64,000 nt of DNA from Methanospirillum hungatei (GTDB lineage: Archaea; Halobacteriota; Methanomicrobia; Methanomicrobiales; Methanospirillaceae). The position numbers were made by a program, and so were the translations under genes. Below the pieces are notes generated by a model. It did no database searches. It saw only the letters and a list, made by a program, of their open reading frames with translations, and was not told where the DNA came from. Shown here one piece after another: positions 39,709-48,606 of the stretch (position 1 is its first letter; each line of letters begins with the position of its first letter). The DNA lies in assembly GCF_019263745.1 (NCBI RefSeq), contig NZ_CP077107.1, positions 1,364,001 through 1,428,000 on the forward strand, read 5' to 3'.

Positions 39709-40334
39709 GACCGAGTTGGATGGGGGAAAAGTGGAGAGCCAGGGTTCTGTTGGAGATAATTGGTTGAGGAGAATGAAGGGACCGGACCATATTTTTTTCC
39801 GTGACAAACGCAGGTTCCGGGATCAGCGATTTAATCTCAACAGGCTCCTTGAAGGTCTCCACCGGTTTCTGCCTGAACTGGTACAATAAGACATCGTTTC
39901 CCATCTGGAAAGGTGCGGTGAAATTTACTTTTTTCAGCCGATACGAGTAACCGAACAAGCAACCGAACAAGTAATCCGAGTGATTCACTACCCTATTGAT
40001 ACGCCCTTGAGCGTGAGAAAGAAGAAAATGGTGGTGAGACTGAATCACCGTCCAGCGGTCATGTACAATATCCTGAAACCAGGCATGGGATCCGGGCTCA
40101 CCCTACCAGGAGTAGAGATCTGTATTCCTGAATATGTTCATGGGAATTCATCAGTATCCATGTTTTTTAATTATCAACGAATGTATAACAACAATGATAG
40201 GTTTCCACAATGTACGGGACTCATAGACCTTAGGAGATATATCCATCCTGATTTTCTCACACGGGACGATGATAAGATAGTGCAGTCAGTAACTGCATAA
40301 TTACATCCAGCCGGATCCGTTCTTATCACCCGTG

Positions 40335-40760
40335 TCATTTCCGGATATACTGACCACCAACTGGAACAAATCGTTCAGGTTTTTCTATATTCGAATATTG
40401 TTTGATATCCTTTAATACAAGGGCCATCCAGGGTTTCTTTTTCACATTTCCTTTCCGACGTCTTGTACTTTTCCAATGATCTTGATATTCCAAATATTGA
40501 TTTACTTCATCAGATGACAGAAATATCTTATTTCCGAATCTTGTGAAAAAGTTTAGGGGATTTTCATCAAAAGCGATTTCGGCGATAACCCCTTCACCAA
40601 CAAACCCTGTATCTTCTCGTGATTGATAAAAAACCAGTTTCATACCCGGTTGAATTTCTTTGAAGCAGGTTGCGGGTTTAATGAATACTGTTTTTCCCTT
40701 AAAAAACCGCCCCATATAGGACTTCGGTATCGGAAAAGTAACACCAATAATTTCCGTCAT
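40335..40760 (-). CDS. DUF365-like PUA/ASCH-fold protein
   Basis: A 141-residue protein resembling the archaeal DUF365 family, a PUA/ASCH-like small beta barrel (IPKSYMGRFFKGKTVFIKPAT, GMKLVFYQSREDTGFVGEGVI, MALVLKDIKQY). PUA-like folds usually bind RNA or modified bases. It overlaps the EVE gene upstream (ATGA) and is last in the BREX operon, so it may read nucleic-acid modifications for defence. That role is inference. Confidence 0.65.
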   Translation of the reverse strand: MTEIIGVTFPIPKSYMGRFFKGKTVFIKPATCFKEIQPGMKLVFYQSREDTGFVGEGVIAEIAFDENPLNFFTRFGNKIFLSSDEVNQYLEYQDHWKSTRRRKGNVKKKPWMALVLKDIKQYSNIEKPERFVPVGGQYIRK

Positions 40761-41200
40761 TTCTTTTTCCCTGATGTAATTATCTTATCATAATCACTTT
40801 TCGGTATTTCACGCATTGCAACACGAAGATGCCCGGACCACTTTGTCTTATTGGTGATAAAATCAAGCGAATCAATGAGAGGTTTGAAATCAATCGGGGG
40901 AGTATATACAGATATTCGTTTTAATCTGAATCGGTAAGGAAAAAGTTCTTCACCCATATGGGAAGGTATTGAAAATATTGCATTTGATTCTTCAAACTTC
41001 GCTTCTACTTCATATGCTCCGGATATTGCAGGAGGAAGAATCATAACGCCTTCGTGTTCCTGCCTGACATACATAAGAATTTTATCTCCAAGAGATACCC
41101 GCTCATGTAGATTTTTATTCCTTTTCGGAATACCCCAGATTAGTTTTTTATCTGTAATCTCGGAATTCATTCTGTTTGAAGAAGCCACCAAATATTTCAT
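40757..41200 (-). CDS. EVE/PUA-like domain protein
   Basis: A 147-residue protein with the EVE-type plan: MKYLVASS at the N-terminus, IWGIPKRNKN, VSLGDKILMYVRQ, ISGAYEVEAKFEE, and LDFITNKTKWSGHLRVAMREIP near the end. EVE domains are thought to bind modified bases and are frequent beside restriction-like systems. It starts 8 nt after brxL and is co-translated with the DUF365-like gene. Here it may sense modified phage DNA; inference from context. Confidence 0.7.
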   Translation of the reverse strand: MKYLVASSNRMNSEITDKKLIWGIPKRNKNLHERVSLGDKILMYVRQEHEGVMILPPAISGAYEVEAKFEESNAIFSIPSHMGEELFPYRFRLKRISVYTPPIDFKPLIDSLDFITNKTKWSGHLRVAMREIPKSDYDKIITSGKKK

Positions 41201-41208
41201 TCTTTATC

Positions 41209-43278
41209 CTATTCTGTTGCCAGAGCTTTAAATACTGCTTGCATAGGTTCTGAGTAAAAGGTGACTTGAACCTTATCCAGTAGTTCTGGAGGAATGTTAC
41301 CAAAATCAGCTGCATTCGTTGTTGGAATGAGAACCTGTTTTGCACCGGCATCCATTGCAACACGTATTCTATCCCCCAAATGCTCGACTCTGGTTAAAAC
41401 ACCATGAATCGTCATCTCGCCCAGGACAACCATCCCCCCTGCCAGGGGTTTGTTGACAATTGCTGACAACATTGAGGTAAAAAACGCCACTCCGAGATCT
41501 GGTGAATCGGTTCCATGTCCCGGACTCATGACCTGGATACTGAGATCATAACTATCAATGTCATGTTCAAGCCCAAGTTTTCGACTATTCACTTTCAGAT
41601 AATTATGAGCCATTTGTGCAGAATCCTTTATGGATTTTGAACTAATTCCTACCAGTTTTAATTTCCCAGACCCCGTGGTTCCTGCAACTTGTATCCGAAA
41701 GAGTGCGACTCTCCCCAGGCCATTGTCCCATCCAATTGTGAATATGTCTCCAGGAGAAAGAGGGGTTTCTGGAATCAATTTAGATACTCCCAGTTCCTTG
41801 CATTCCGCATAAAACTCTTCTCCTGTTTCTTTGTCGATATAGGAAAGATTGACTTTAGAAAATTCCAGAGGATTAATACGTTTCAGTTGTTCTCTCACTC
41901 TTCGTCGCATCTCAAGTCCAAAAGCCACATATTCAGCCATTTCTTCTTTTGAGCATTTTCCATCTGGATGAATGAGTTTCATCAGACCGGATATTGTTTT
42001 CTTTGCGGATTTTTCATCACGTTTACTTGCAGAACCAAATTTAAAGAATTCTTCATATTGGTAGGTATAATTTAATGGGCGGAGATTATTGTGAAAGATT
42101 TCAGCAAAATAATCGGCAACAAATCCTAAATGTGTGGTTAAATGATCCGGAATTAATTTTGGCATCTCCCAGCCGGGTAAATACCCATGCCACCGGTCAT
42201 GAAATGCCGTATCATTTCGTATTGTTTCAGGGAGAGGAGTAAAAAGATGAGTTGTACGGGCTATTGATTCCACGTCGCCATCGATATTACCATTGAAAAC
42301 AATGCCACCTTCAGCGGAAAGGGTTCCCTTATCATCTCCCCGTGAGAATGAACCCTGTTCCATATACCCCTTAAACATCTGCTTGTTAGATTCATCCTTA
42401 AAATGAGAGCCGGCTACTTCATCAAAAGCAACTACATCATTTTTTACTACAAGTCCGGGTTTGTCTTTTCGGTTCTTCCATCCGAAAAGATCAGCTACTG
42501 ATCCTTGTCCTCCGGAAAGGAGCATGACATAAGGGGATATTTCCCGATAAACAAAAGATTTCCCAGTCTCACGGGGACCTAGTTCGATAAGGTTGTAATT
42601 CTTCTCAACCATTGGTATGAGGCGGAGAAGAATCAGCATTTTCACACGCCAAGTAAAATCAGGGTGATTGGGTTCATACCCCATGGAACGAAGGATAATA
42701 TCAACCCATTCATCGCGAGTGAACTGCTTTCTCCCTTCAATCCAGTCTTCCAACCTGGCACTTGCGATCTGGATCGGTTGTATTCGTTTGATAACAAATG
42801 GCCGAGTTACTCCTCCATGAACTATCGTTTCATCGTAAATAAGTTCGATATTAGACCAGATACCTCCGGTTAATACCCGTTCATTGTCCATGACAATTTT
42901 TTCATCAATATGAACTTTCGATAGACCTGAAGTAGCAAGTTGTGCCCAATATTTTCCGCCGAGATCCTTCTCATCAAATGATACGGTGACAAGATCAATG
43001 ATTTTCATTGAGCCAGACTGACGAAGTCGTGATTTTATAAGTTCGGTCTGGTCTGCCCTGACTACTCGTTCATTGATTGTACTGTGAACCAGTTCCAATC
43101 CTTTCCGTATCTCTTCTTCATCTGTTGTTGAACAGTATTTTCCAAGAAGGTACTCAAGAACGTATACCGGGATGGTAAACCCGACTTTTAATTTATGGAC
43201 CAAATCTTTTCTGACTACACGACCAGGAAACGCTTCGATAAGTTTCTGATCCAAGGTATCGGGTAAATCACCAGTCAT
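41209..43278 (-). CDS. brxL: BREX protein BrxL, AAA+/Lon-like
   Basis: A 689-residue BrxL. The N-terminal region precedes an AAA+ domain with Walker A GPRETGKS (residues 234-241) and Walker-B-like VVAFDEVAG; the C-terminus resembles the Lon protease domain (VMSPGHGTDSPDLGVAFFTSML ... GGMVVLGEMTIHGVLTRVEHLGDRI ... GAKQVLIP). At the Lon catalytic Ser this copy has Asp-Leu (SPDLG, not PSAG), and no Lys is seen at the dyad site, so proteolysis is doubtful. BrxL is needed in type 1 BREX to block phage replication. It overlaps pglZ by 11 nt. Confidence 0.92.
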   Translation of the reverse strand: MTGDLPDTLDQKLIEAFPGRVVRKDLVHKLKVGFTIPVYVLEYLLGKYCSTTDEEEIRKGLELVHSTINERVVRADQTELIKSRLRQSGSMKIIDLVTVSFDEKDLGGKYWAQLATSGLSKVHIDEKIVMDNERVLTGGIWSNIELIYDETIVHGGVTRPFVIKRIQPIQIASARLEDWIEGRKQFTRDEWVDIILRSMGYEPNHPDFTWRVKMLILLRLIPMVEKNYNLIELGPRETGKSFVYREISPYVMLLSGGQGSVADLFGWKNRKDKPGLVVKNDVVAFDEVAGSHFKDESNKQMFKGYMEQGSFSRGDDKGTLSAEGGIVFNGNIDGDVESIARTTHLFTPLPETIRNDTAFHDRWHGYLPGWEMPKLIPDHLTTHLGFVADYFAEIFHNNLRPLNYTYQYEEFFKFGSASKRDEKSAKKTISGLMKLIHPDGKCSKEEMAEYVAFGLEMRRRVREQLKRINPLEFSKVNLSYIDKETGEEFYAECKELGVSKLIPETPLSPGDIFTIGWDNGLGRVALFRIQVAGTTGSGKLKLVGISSKSIKDSAQMAHNYLKVNSRKLGLEHDIDSYDLSIQVMSPGHGTDSPDLGVAFFTSMLSAIVNKPLAGGMVVLGEMTIHGVLTRVEHLGDRIRVAMDAGAKQVLIPTTNAADFGNIPPELLDKVQVTFYSEPMQAVFKALATE

Positions 43279-45751
43279 CGATATCCTGCCTCAATTCCAC
43301 TTGTTCCTCTGCCAATCGTTGTTCATTTTCGGCGTCTTCTACACATACCATAAGATATTCGCCGGAAAGAAGAGCTGGAGCACCTGGGACAAGTTCAAGT
43401 TGTATGGTCTGAACTCCTCCACCGGGATTAACAGATATTGGTTCTTTCTGTTTAAAGACCACTCTTCCCTCTTTATCTCTCACTTTTACCAGAACAGTTC
43501 GGCCAGAAAGGGATTCATCAGCTCCGAACAATCGTTTCTGCCCCCCATCTTCAATTTGAACCCGAGGTGTCAGGCTTGTAATAAACTGAACGGGTTTTAG
43601 AACGATGGTGATCTCAGTAGTTTTTTGAGGCCATTCTGCATAAATTACCGGGATAATGATCTCCTGAAGGGTGGCTCCACCGTGGAAAAATCCAAGCCCT
43701 CCATATGTTTTAAAGGCATTTGTACTCCATGGGACACGAACCGTCAGATCAGATCCAGAGGCAGGAAGGATGAGAGATTTTGTAGAACTCAAATTTCTGC
43801 CAACAACTGCTCGTCTTGATTGCCAAAGGATATTTCCGTTATTTTCAATAGTCTCGATATCATCTTCGCCAGGTTGCCAATGGAAGTATCCATGATCGGT
43901 GACAATTACAAAACGGTTCCATCCTTTTTCCCGTATCTTTTTTATTCCCTTTGTATATCGCCTGAGAAGGTTCTCTGCACCGGTTTGTTTCAATTCTCCA
44001 ATGGTTCCACTTGCATCGAGTTCTCCCCCCTCAACAACCATCATCGGATTGTTTTTATTTGGCTTTTTGATATCCCCACTTAAGACCTCATCCATTAACA
44101 TAAACTGTTTTACCCCAAGAGAACGGGAAAACCAGTCCCTCCAATTACCCGCAACGGTAAGATCTTTTAGGAAGTCGTTCGTTGTTACGGTAAAATTCCC
44201 TTTAGTTTCATCGAATGATACTTTCAATTGAGAGGAAGAAATAGGGAGTGAATGGGGTTTCCCGATCATGGTGATACTGGGAAGTGAAGCCCGGGCATAA
44301 TGGACCTGAGCACGTTGTCCCCCTTCACCCTGGTTAAGCATTGCGGCTAGTCTTACACCCAGATCATATCGTAGGGCATCAAGAAATATGAAAACCAAAG
44401 GACCTTTTTGGAGCTGAAGAAGATTATTTGCCTTTTCACCAGCGGTCTCGAGTGTTGAGATCCCATTACAGTCATGAGCGAGACGTTCTGAGAAGAGCGA
44501 GCCAATATGAGATACAATCTGGAGGTAAAGTCGCTTTAATCGATCCCTTATTTCATTGATATCATCGGAGAACTCTTCTTTTTCTTCAAATAGTAATTCA
44601 CCAGCTTCATCGATGGTATAACCAGACTGGGTATACCATTCAATGGCCTGCATAACAGAAGACCACGGATTGATGGCATTTCCAACCAATAGAGTCTGGG
44701 CTATAGAACTTAATTTTAACAGATGACTCCACCAAACAGTATGATCAACTGATGCACGGTTCCCAAAGAAAGAATCGGTATGAGATTGGTACCATTCTTT
44801 TCTTTTTGAAAGGATTTGTGCAAGATCCTGTATTGATTGAGTGGAAATTAGTGATGAGATCTCTCTGCGAAATAATTCACGTTCGATGTGATATGATGAC
44901 GATGGCTCAGCATTGTCAGGGATATCGGGTGCAATCGAACGGATGCTGGTAAGTCGTTCGGCTTCTAATACGATTCGTTCATATGTCTCAAAATATGGAA
45001 CGGTGTTTTTCCAGGTATCCAGTATATTTTTCAGGGTTTTTTCCCGAATCTTTCCTTCAGGAATTACCCGGTGGCTATCCCCAGGATTCTTTCCGGGGTA
45101 TTGTCGTGCGATCTCTGTACACAGGAGAGTTGCGACAACTTCACGTCTCCATTTTTTTTCATCTTCTAAGGTGGGTTCAGGCAGACCGAATTCGTGTACT
45201 AGTCGATTTGATAATAGGATGAATTCATCCTGTTTCAGATCAGATAAACGGGAGGTTGGACTCCCAATTATTTCCAGGACCCTGGCATCGGTAATAATAT
45301 TGTCCGATCCGCTTCTGGTCCATACATCTTTTGTCTCATCAAACCACTGAAGGGCGTAAGATTTGAGGGTTTCTCCCATCTTCTGCTCTTGGTCCCAGGG
45401 AATTTCTGCTCCAAATGAACGTAAAGCCTCGGCTAATCGTAATTGTTTTGTACAAGGTGCTTTGAGTGCTTCGATAGCAAACCAGGTCATTTCATTATCT
45501 TGGATAGGTAGTCGGATAATCCGGGGGCGATGAGGTTCCTGATTGAGGGTATATCGAATATTGAGTTCATGTATTTCCTCTCCGTCCCAATATTCTATAT
45601 TGCTATCAGACGAGAATTTTTTAAGGATATCTTTCCATTCTCCCTGGCTATCATACCAGAGAACCCAACCATGTTCGTCATTTAGGTACGGACAGATAAT
45701 TGAAGATAACCAGGAGTGAAATGTTTTGTTGTTATCTGAAGCCGATGTCAT
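43268..45751 (-). CDS. pglZ: BREX protein PglZ, alkaline phosphatase-like
   Basis: An 827-residue PglZ, the hallmark of all BREX types. The alkaline-phosphatase-like metal site is suggested by VFIFLDALRYDLGVRLA in the centre and RFVIVTDHGYFHWQPG further on. A C-terminal beta region follows (VRVPWSTNAFKTYGGLGFFHGGATLQEIIIPVIY). Its substrate in BREX is unknown. A TATA-like AAAATATG upstream near 45770 could give this gene its own promoter after the inserted block. Confidence 0.94.
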   Translation of the reverse strand: MTSASDNNKTFHSWLSSIICPYLNDEHGWVLWYDSQGEWKDILKKFSSDSNIEYWDGEEIHELNIRYTLNQEPHRPRIIRLPIQDNEMTWFAIEALKAPCTKQLRLAEALRSFGAEIPWDQEQKMGETLKSYALQWFDETKDVWTRSGSDNIITDARVLEIIGSPTSRLSDLKQDEFILLSNRLVHEFGLPEPTLEDEKKWRREVVATLLCTEIARQYPGKNPGDSHRVIPEGKIREKTLKNILDTWKNTVPYFETYERIVLEAERLTSIRSIAPDIPDNAEPSSSYHIERELFRREISSLISTQSIQDLAQILSKRKEWYQSHTDSFFGNRASVDHTVWWSHLLKLSSIAQTLLVGNAINPWSSVMQAIEWYTQSGYTIDEAGELLFEEKEEFSDDINEIRDRLKRLYLQIVSHIGSLFSERLAHDCNGISTLETAGEKANNLLQLQKGPLVFIFLDALRYDLGVRLAAMLNQGEGGQRAQVHYARASLPSITMIGKPHSLPISSSQLKVSFDETKGNFTVTTNDFLKDLTVAGNWRDWFSRSLGVKQFMLMDEVLSGDIKKPNKNNPMMVVEGGELDASGTIGELKQTGAENLLRRYTKGIKKIREKGWNRFVIVTDHGYFHWQPGEDDIETIENNGNILWQSRRAVVGRNLSSTKSLILPASGSDLTVRVPWSTNAFKTYGGLGFFHGGATLQEIIIPVIYAEWPQKTTEITIVLKPVQFITSLTPRVQIEDGGQKRLFGADESLSGRTVLVKVRDKEGRVVFKQKEPISVNPGGGVQTIQLELVPGAPALLSGEYLMVCVEDAENEQRLAEEQVELRQDIDDW

Positions 45752-45794
45752 ATGGCTAGCCCTATTAATGAATACATATTTTGTTCTTCATCCC

Positions 45795-46307
45795 TTACAT
45801 AGTATCCAAAATTGACTTTAGATTCGCATATGAATCTTTAGCCTCATCTATTGATTTTACACCTGCGATTACAATTTTCCCACTTGAAAAAATCAGAGCA
45901 GTCCCATGTTTCATCCGGTAGATAAGACCTGGGAATTGTTCAGGCTCGTATTCAACATTTTCCATCGATGCACTATTACACATGTGTGTAAGGTTAATTT
46001 TCTCTCCATAGTTCTCAAGAATGACAATATTTCTTATAATTGGTGATTCTGCTAAAGACGTATTGACATATGATGTAAGTAACGAAATGAATTCTTTCCA
46101 GGTTTCAATAAGTATATCGGGATTTTTCAGCCCAGTAAAGATGTATTTTCCAGATCTATACACTGTAGCCTTGCAGGAGGAGAGCAAGATATATCCCCCA
46201 TGATACTTTTCAGTATTATAAATATAGATAGAACCAAGGGACCGTAGCGTATCAAGGTCAACAGACTGGTGCAAATCTCCCGATGCCACGATGTTTGTGA
46301 TAATCAT
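45795..46307 (-). CDS. Divergent TATA-binding protein paralog in the BREX locus
   Basis: A 170-residue protein with the two-repeat plan of TBP. Repeat 2 is canonical: NVEYEPEQFPGLIYRMK, LIFSSGKIVIAGVKSIDEAK, with both intercalating phenylalanines in place (Phe125, Phe140). Repeat 1 keeps ITNIVASGDLHQSVDLDTL and SGKYIFTGLK but has Tyr35 and Tyr50 where Phe is usual (KYHGG, TVYRSGK). It lies 3 nt after the HEPN-like gene. Genomic TBPs are essential transcription factors elsewhere; this copy in a defence operon is unusual. It could direct a specific promoter or act as a phage decoy; role unknown. Confidence 0.85.
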   Translation of the reverse strand: MIITNIVASGDLHQSVDLDTLRSLGSIYIYNTEKYHGGYILLSSCKATVYRSGKYIFTGLKNPDILIETWKEFISLLTSYVNTSLAESPIIRNIVILENYGEKINLTHMCNSASMENVEYEPEQFPGLIYRMKHGTALIFSSGKIVIAGVKSIDEAKDSYANLKSILDTM

Positions 46308-46310
46308 AGC

Positions 46311-47030
46311 CTAATCTGAATCTTCGTTCGTGGTTATTGATGCAATTTTATCATAAGGAGAACCAAATTTTTCAATATAGTTCTCAAAATCTTTTGGCTT
46401 TATGTAAATTTTTGCCATTTCTTCAAATTTCATATATGCAATCCATGCACAAAATAATGCTTTTTTCTTATCAATTTCTGGTTTCACCATTGAAGCTAAT
46501 AAAGAATCACTTGATGCATCGACAAAATGGGGATTTACTTTTCCTTCTCTAATTTTTTTCATGATTAATTGAGTATTGTAAATTAAATCTTCAATGGTCT
46601 TCCCTGTTGAATATTTAAAGATAGGGATTGGATGATATCCAATAATCTCCTTAAGATTCAGATGAGTATAGGGATTGCGGAATTTCTTTGTAAAAAATCT
46701 TAAAAATGATATATCCTCTAAAAATAATAAATTATTGTTGAAAGCATATTGTATAGCACTTCCCATTGTACCGGTTTTCACTTCTCCAGTTTTCAAGAGA
46801 ATAATTATTTTCAAAGTTTTTTCAAGTAATTGTCCTATCAGAATTATTCCAGCATCAAAAAGAGAGAAACACAAACATCGATAAGATTCTTGGTATATAT
46901 TATAAAGATGGTCATCTAGAATAACATCTTTAGATATGGGAGTTGGTAAAAGATCATATATTTGATTAATACTCTCAACACCAATTGAAATTAAATCCTC
47001 TTTTCTTAATGAAAGTTCATTATCTCTCAT
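46311..47030 (-). CDS. HEPN-like protein in the BREX insert
   Basis: A 239-residue, mostly helical protein with no firm family match. SYRCLCFSLFDAGIILIGQLLEKTLKI resembles the helical core of DUF4145/HEPN proteins, and RNPYTHL gives an R-x4-H motif like the HEPN RNase active site. Surrounding base composition is very AT-rich. It is followed after 3 nt by the TBP paralog, so both are probably translated together. It could be an RNase toxin; uncertain. Confidence 0.55.
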   Translation of the reverse strand: MRDNELSLRKEDLISIGVESINQIYDLLPTPISKDVILDDHLYNIYQESYRCLCFSLFDAGIILIGQLLEKTLKIIILLKTGEVKTGTMGSAIQYAFNNNLLFLEDISFLRFFTKKFRNPYTHLNLKEIIGYHPIPIFKYSTGKTIEDLIYNTQLIMKKIREGKVNPHFVDASSDSLLASMVKPEIDKKKALFCAWIAYMKFEEMAKIYIKPKDFENYIEKFGSPYDKIASITTNEDSD

Positions 47031-47097
47031 TCAAGTTACCATAAAAGAGTACAATTTTGATGTGAGTAAACCTCAATATTTATTGATATTCGAAATA

Positions 47098-48537
47098 TCA
47101 TGAGATCTTCATCCCATATAACCTCTGATACTCAGAAATTGCAAATAAATCAGTCATTGAGGAGATATAATCACAGATTGTGCGTAAAAATAACGGATCA
47201 TATACTACTAGTTTTCTCATTTTTTCATCGTTAATATCAGATATGTATCGGATATTCATCTCCAAGCTTTTTTGTTTCAACAATAATTTACCAATAGATT
47301 CAATTTTACAATTAACTGAATAATAGAGAAGAACAGAATCTGGCAACTGTAGTGGATTTGAGAGGTAGGCTTTTAGCAGTTGCCTTATTACAAATCTCCC
47401 TTTCTCATTTTCACTTATCACAGAATAATCATTTACGATGTATCTCTCTTGAATATCCTTTAAAAATAGATATATTGGATTACTTTTCAAAATTGCATTT
47501 TCTGAACATATATCCATATCTATGGGATAAAAAGTTGTTTTATCTTGATAAATTGTATTTTGATTACGTATTTTGTAATAATCTTCCATCTTTTGTTGAA
47601 TTCTTTCGATTGAATGTAACACGATATTTCCAATCAATATACTGACAAACTCCTTACAATATTGGGGTTTTAATTTATGGGAGTTTTTATCAATCAGATT
47701 TTCAATTTGTGGATAATCTGATAGCAGTTTTGATAATTTTCCATTCTTTATTTGATCTTCAATTTGTTGGAGTATAATATCTTTACTTGCAAAATTAGCT
47801 TCTATTGCGTCTTCAACATCATGACTTACCTGAGCAATTTCATCAGCAAGACTAACTAATTGTCCTTCAATTGTAGATGCAAAAGAATTTTGCATATAAA
47901 AATCTTCATTATCTGATATCCCCTCGTATTCGACATTATATTTTGATTCTCGATATTTTAGTTTTGAATGTTTCAATATACCTTCTAATACAGGAATCGT
48001 TAAATTCAACCCAGAAAAACTAAAGTACCCTTTCTCTCTTTCTGAAAGTAAACGAACACTCTGATAGTTATGTTTAAAGCCAATATTTATTTGACCTATT
48101 GGATCAAGCTTTGATTTTACCCAGATATGTGCATCTTCTCCAGATAAAAAACCAGAAAGGGTTCTTTCTCCGATATGGCCGAAAGGAGTATGACCTACAT
48201 CATGCCCTAAAGCTATGGCTTCAGTAAGATCTTCATGAACACCTACTGCCCGAGCTAAAGATCGAGCAATCTGAGCAACCTCAAGTGTATGGGTAAGTCG
48301 TGTTCTTAAATGTTCATTCATCTCACCGGTAAAACTCACCTGGGTTTTATGCATCATCCGTCTAAACGAACGTGAATACAGGATTCTGTCTCTATCACGA
48401 TGAAATGAGTTCCGTGGCTCTTGCATCCGTAAGGATTCAGGCTCTTTCTTAGGTTCTACGTGAATACGCCGATTATACGGGTCTCCATCTTTTGCAGCTA
48501 ATGGATGCAATCTTTTTTGAGTTTGATTATTCTTCAT
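47098..48537 (-). CDS. dGTPase-like HD-domain triphosphohydrolase
   Basis: About 479 residues matching dGTP triphosphohydrolase. The HD motif is intact: His83 in [10 protein letters not shown], His112-Asp113 in [12 protein letters not shown], and an Asp in [10 protein letters not shown] further on; the N-terminal [26 protein letters not shown] block is typical. It splits dNTPs into nucleoside and triphosphate; some such enzymes starve phages of dGTP. Its place in the BREX insert favours a defence role. ATG 48537 is taken; a TTG lies five codons earlier. Confidence 0.88.
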   Translation of the reverse strand: MKNNQTQKRLHPLAAKDGDPYNRRIHVEPKKEPESLRMQEPRNSFHRDRDRILYSRSFRRMMHKTQVSFTGEMNEHLRTRLTHTLEVAQIARSLARAVGVHEDLTEAIALGHDVGHTPFGHIGERTLSGFLSGEDAHIWVKSKLDPIGQINIGFKHNYQSVRLLSEREKGYFSFSGLNLTIPVLEGILKHSKLKYRESKYNVEYEGISDNEDFYMQNSFASTIEGQLVSLADEIAQVSHDVEDAIEANFASKDIILQQIEDQIKNGKLSKLLSDYPQIENLIDKNSHKLKPQYCKEFVSILIGNIVLHSIERIQQKMEDYYKIRNQNTIYQDKTTFYPIDMDICSENAILKSNPIYLFLKDIQERYIVNDYSVISENEKGRFVIRQLLKAYLSNPLQLPDSVLLYYSVNCKIESIGKLLLKQKSLEMNIRYISDINDEKMRKLVVYDPLFLRTICDYISSMTDLFAISEYQRLYGMKIS

Positions 48538-48606
48538 TATCTTAACTTCCAAGATTCGAATTCATCTAAAATTAGGTTAGTTGATGATAAACATACGAAA
48601 ATGAAA

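Larger units (their letters stand above)
39288..40334. other. Gene-poor accessory stretch after tRNA-Gly
   Basis: About 1 kb without a convincing gene. It holds a possible 29-residue ORF on the minus strand (39439-39528), a G-rich stretch, a perfect hairpin GCCGC-GAA-GCGGC at 39696-39708, and minus-strand open frames (39677-40048) with no family I recognise. The frames are interrupted, so this looks like decayed mobile or foreign sequence between a tRNA and the BREX locus. Confidence 0.5.

Noticed and set aside
39677-40048. Possible transposase or phage gene after tRNA-Gly
   Set aside because: The minus-strand frame has no motif I can match and neighbouring frames are interrupted; calling a mobile element would be a guess.
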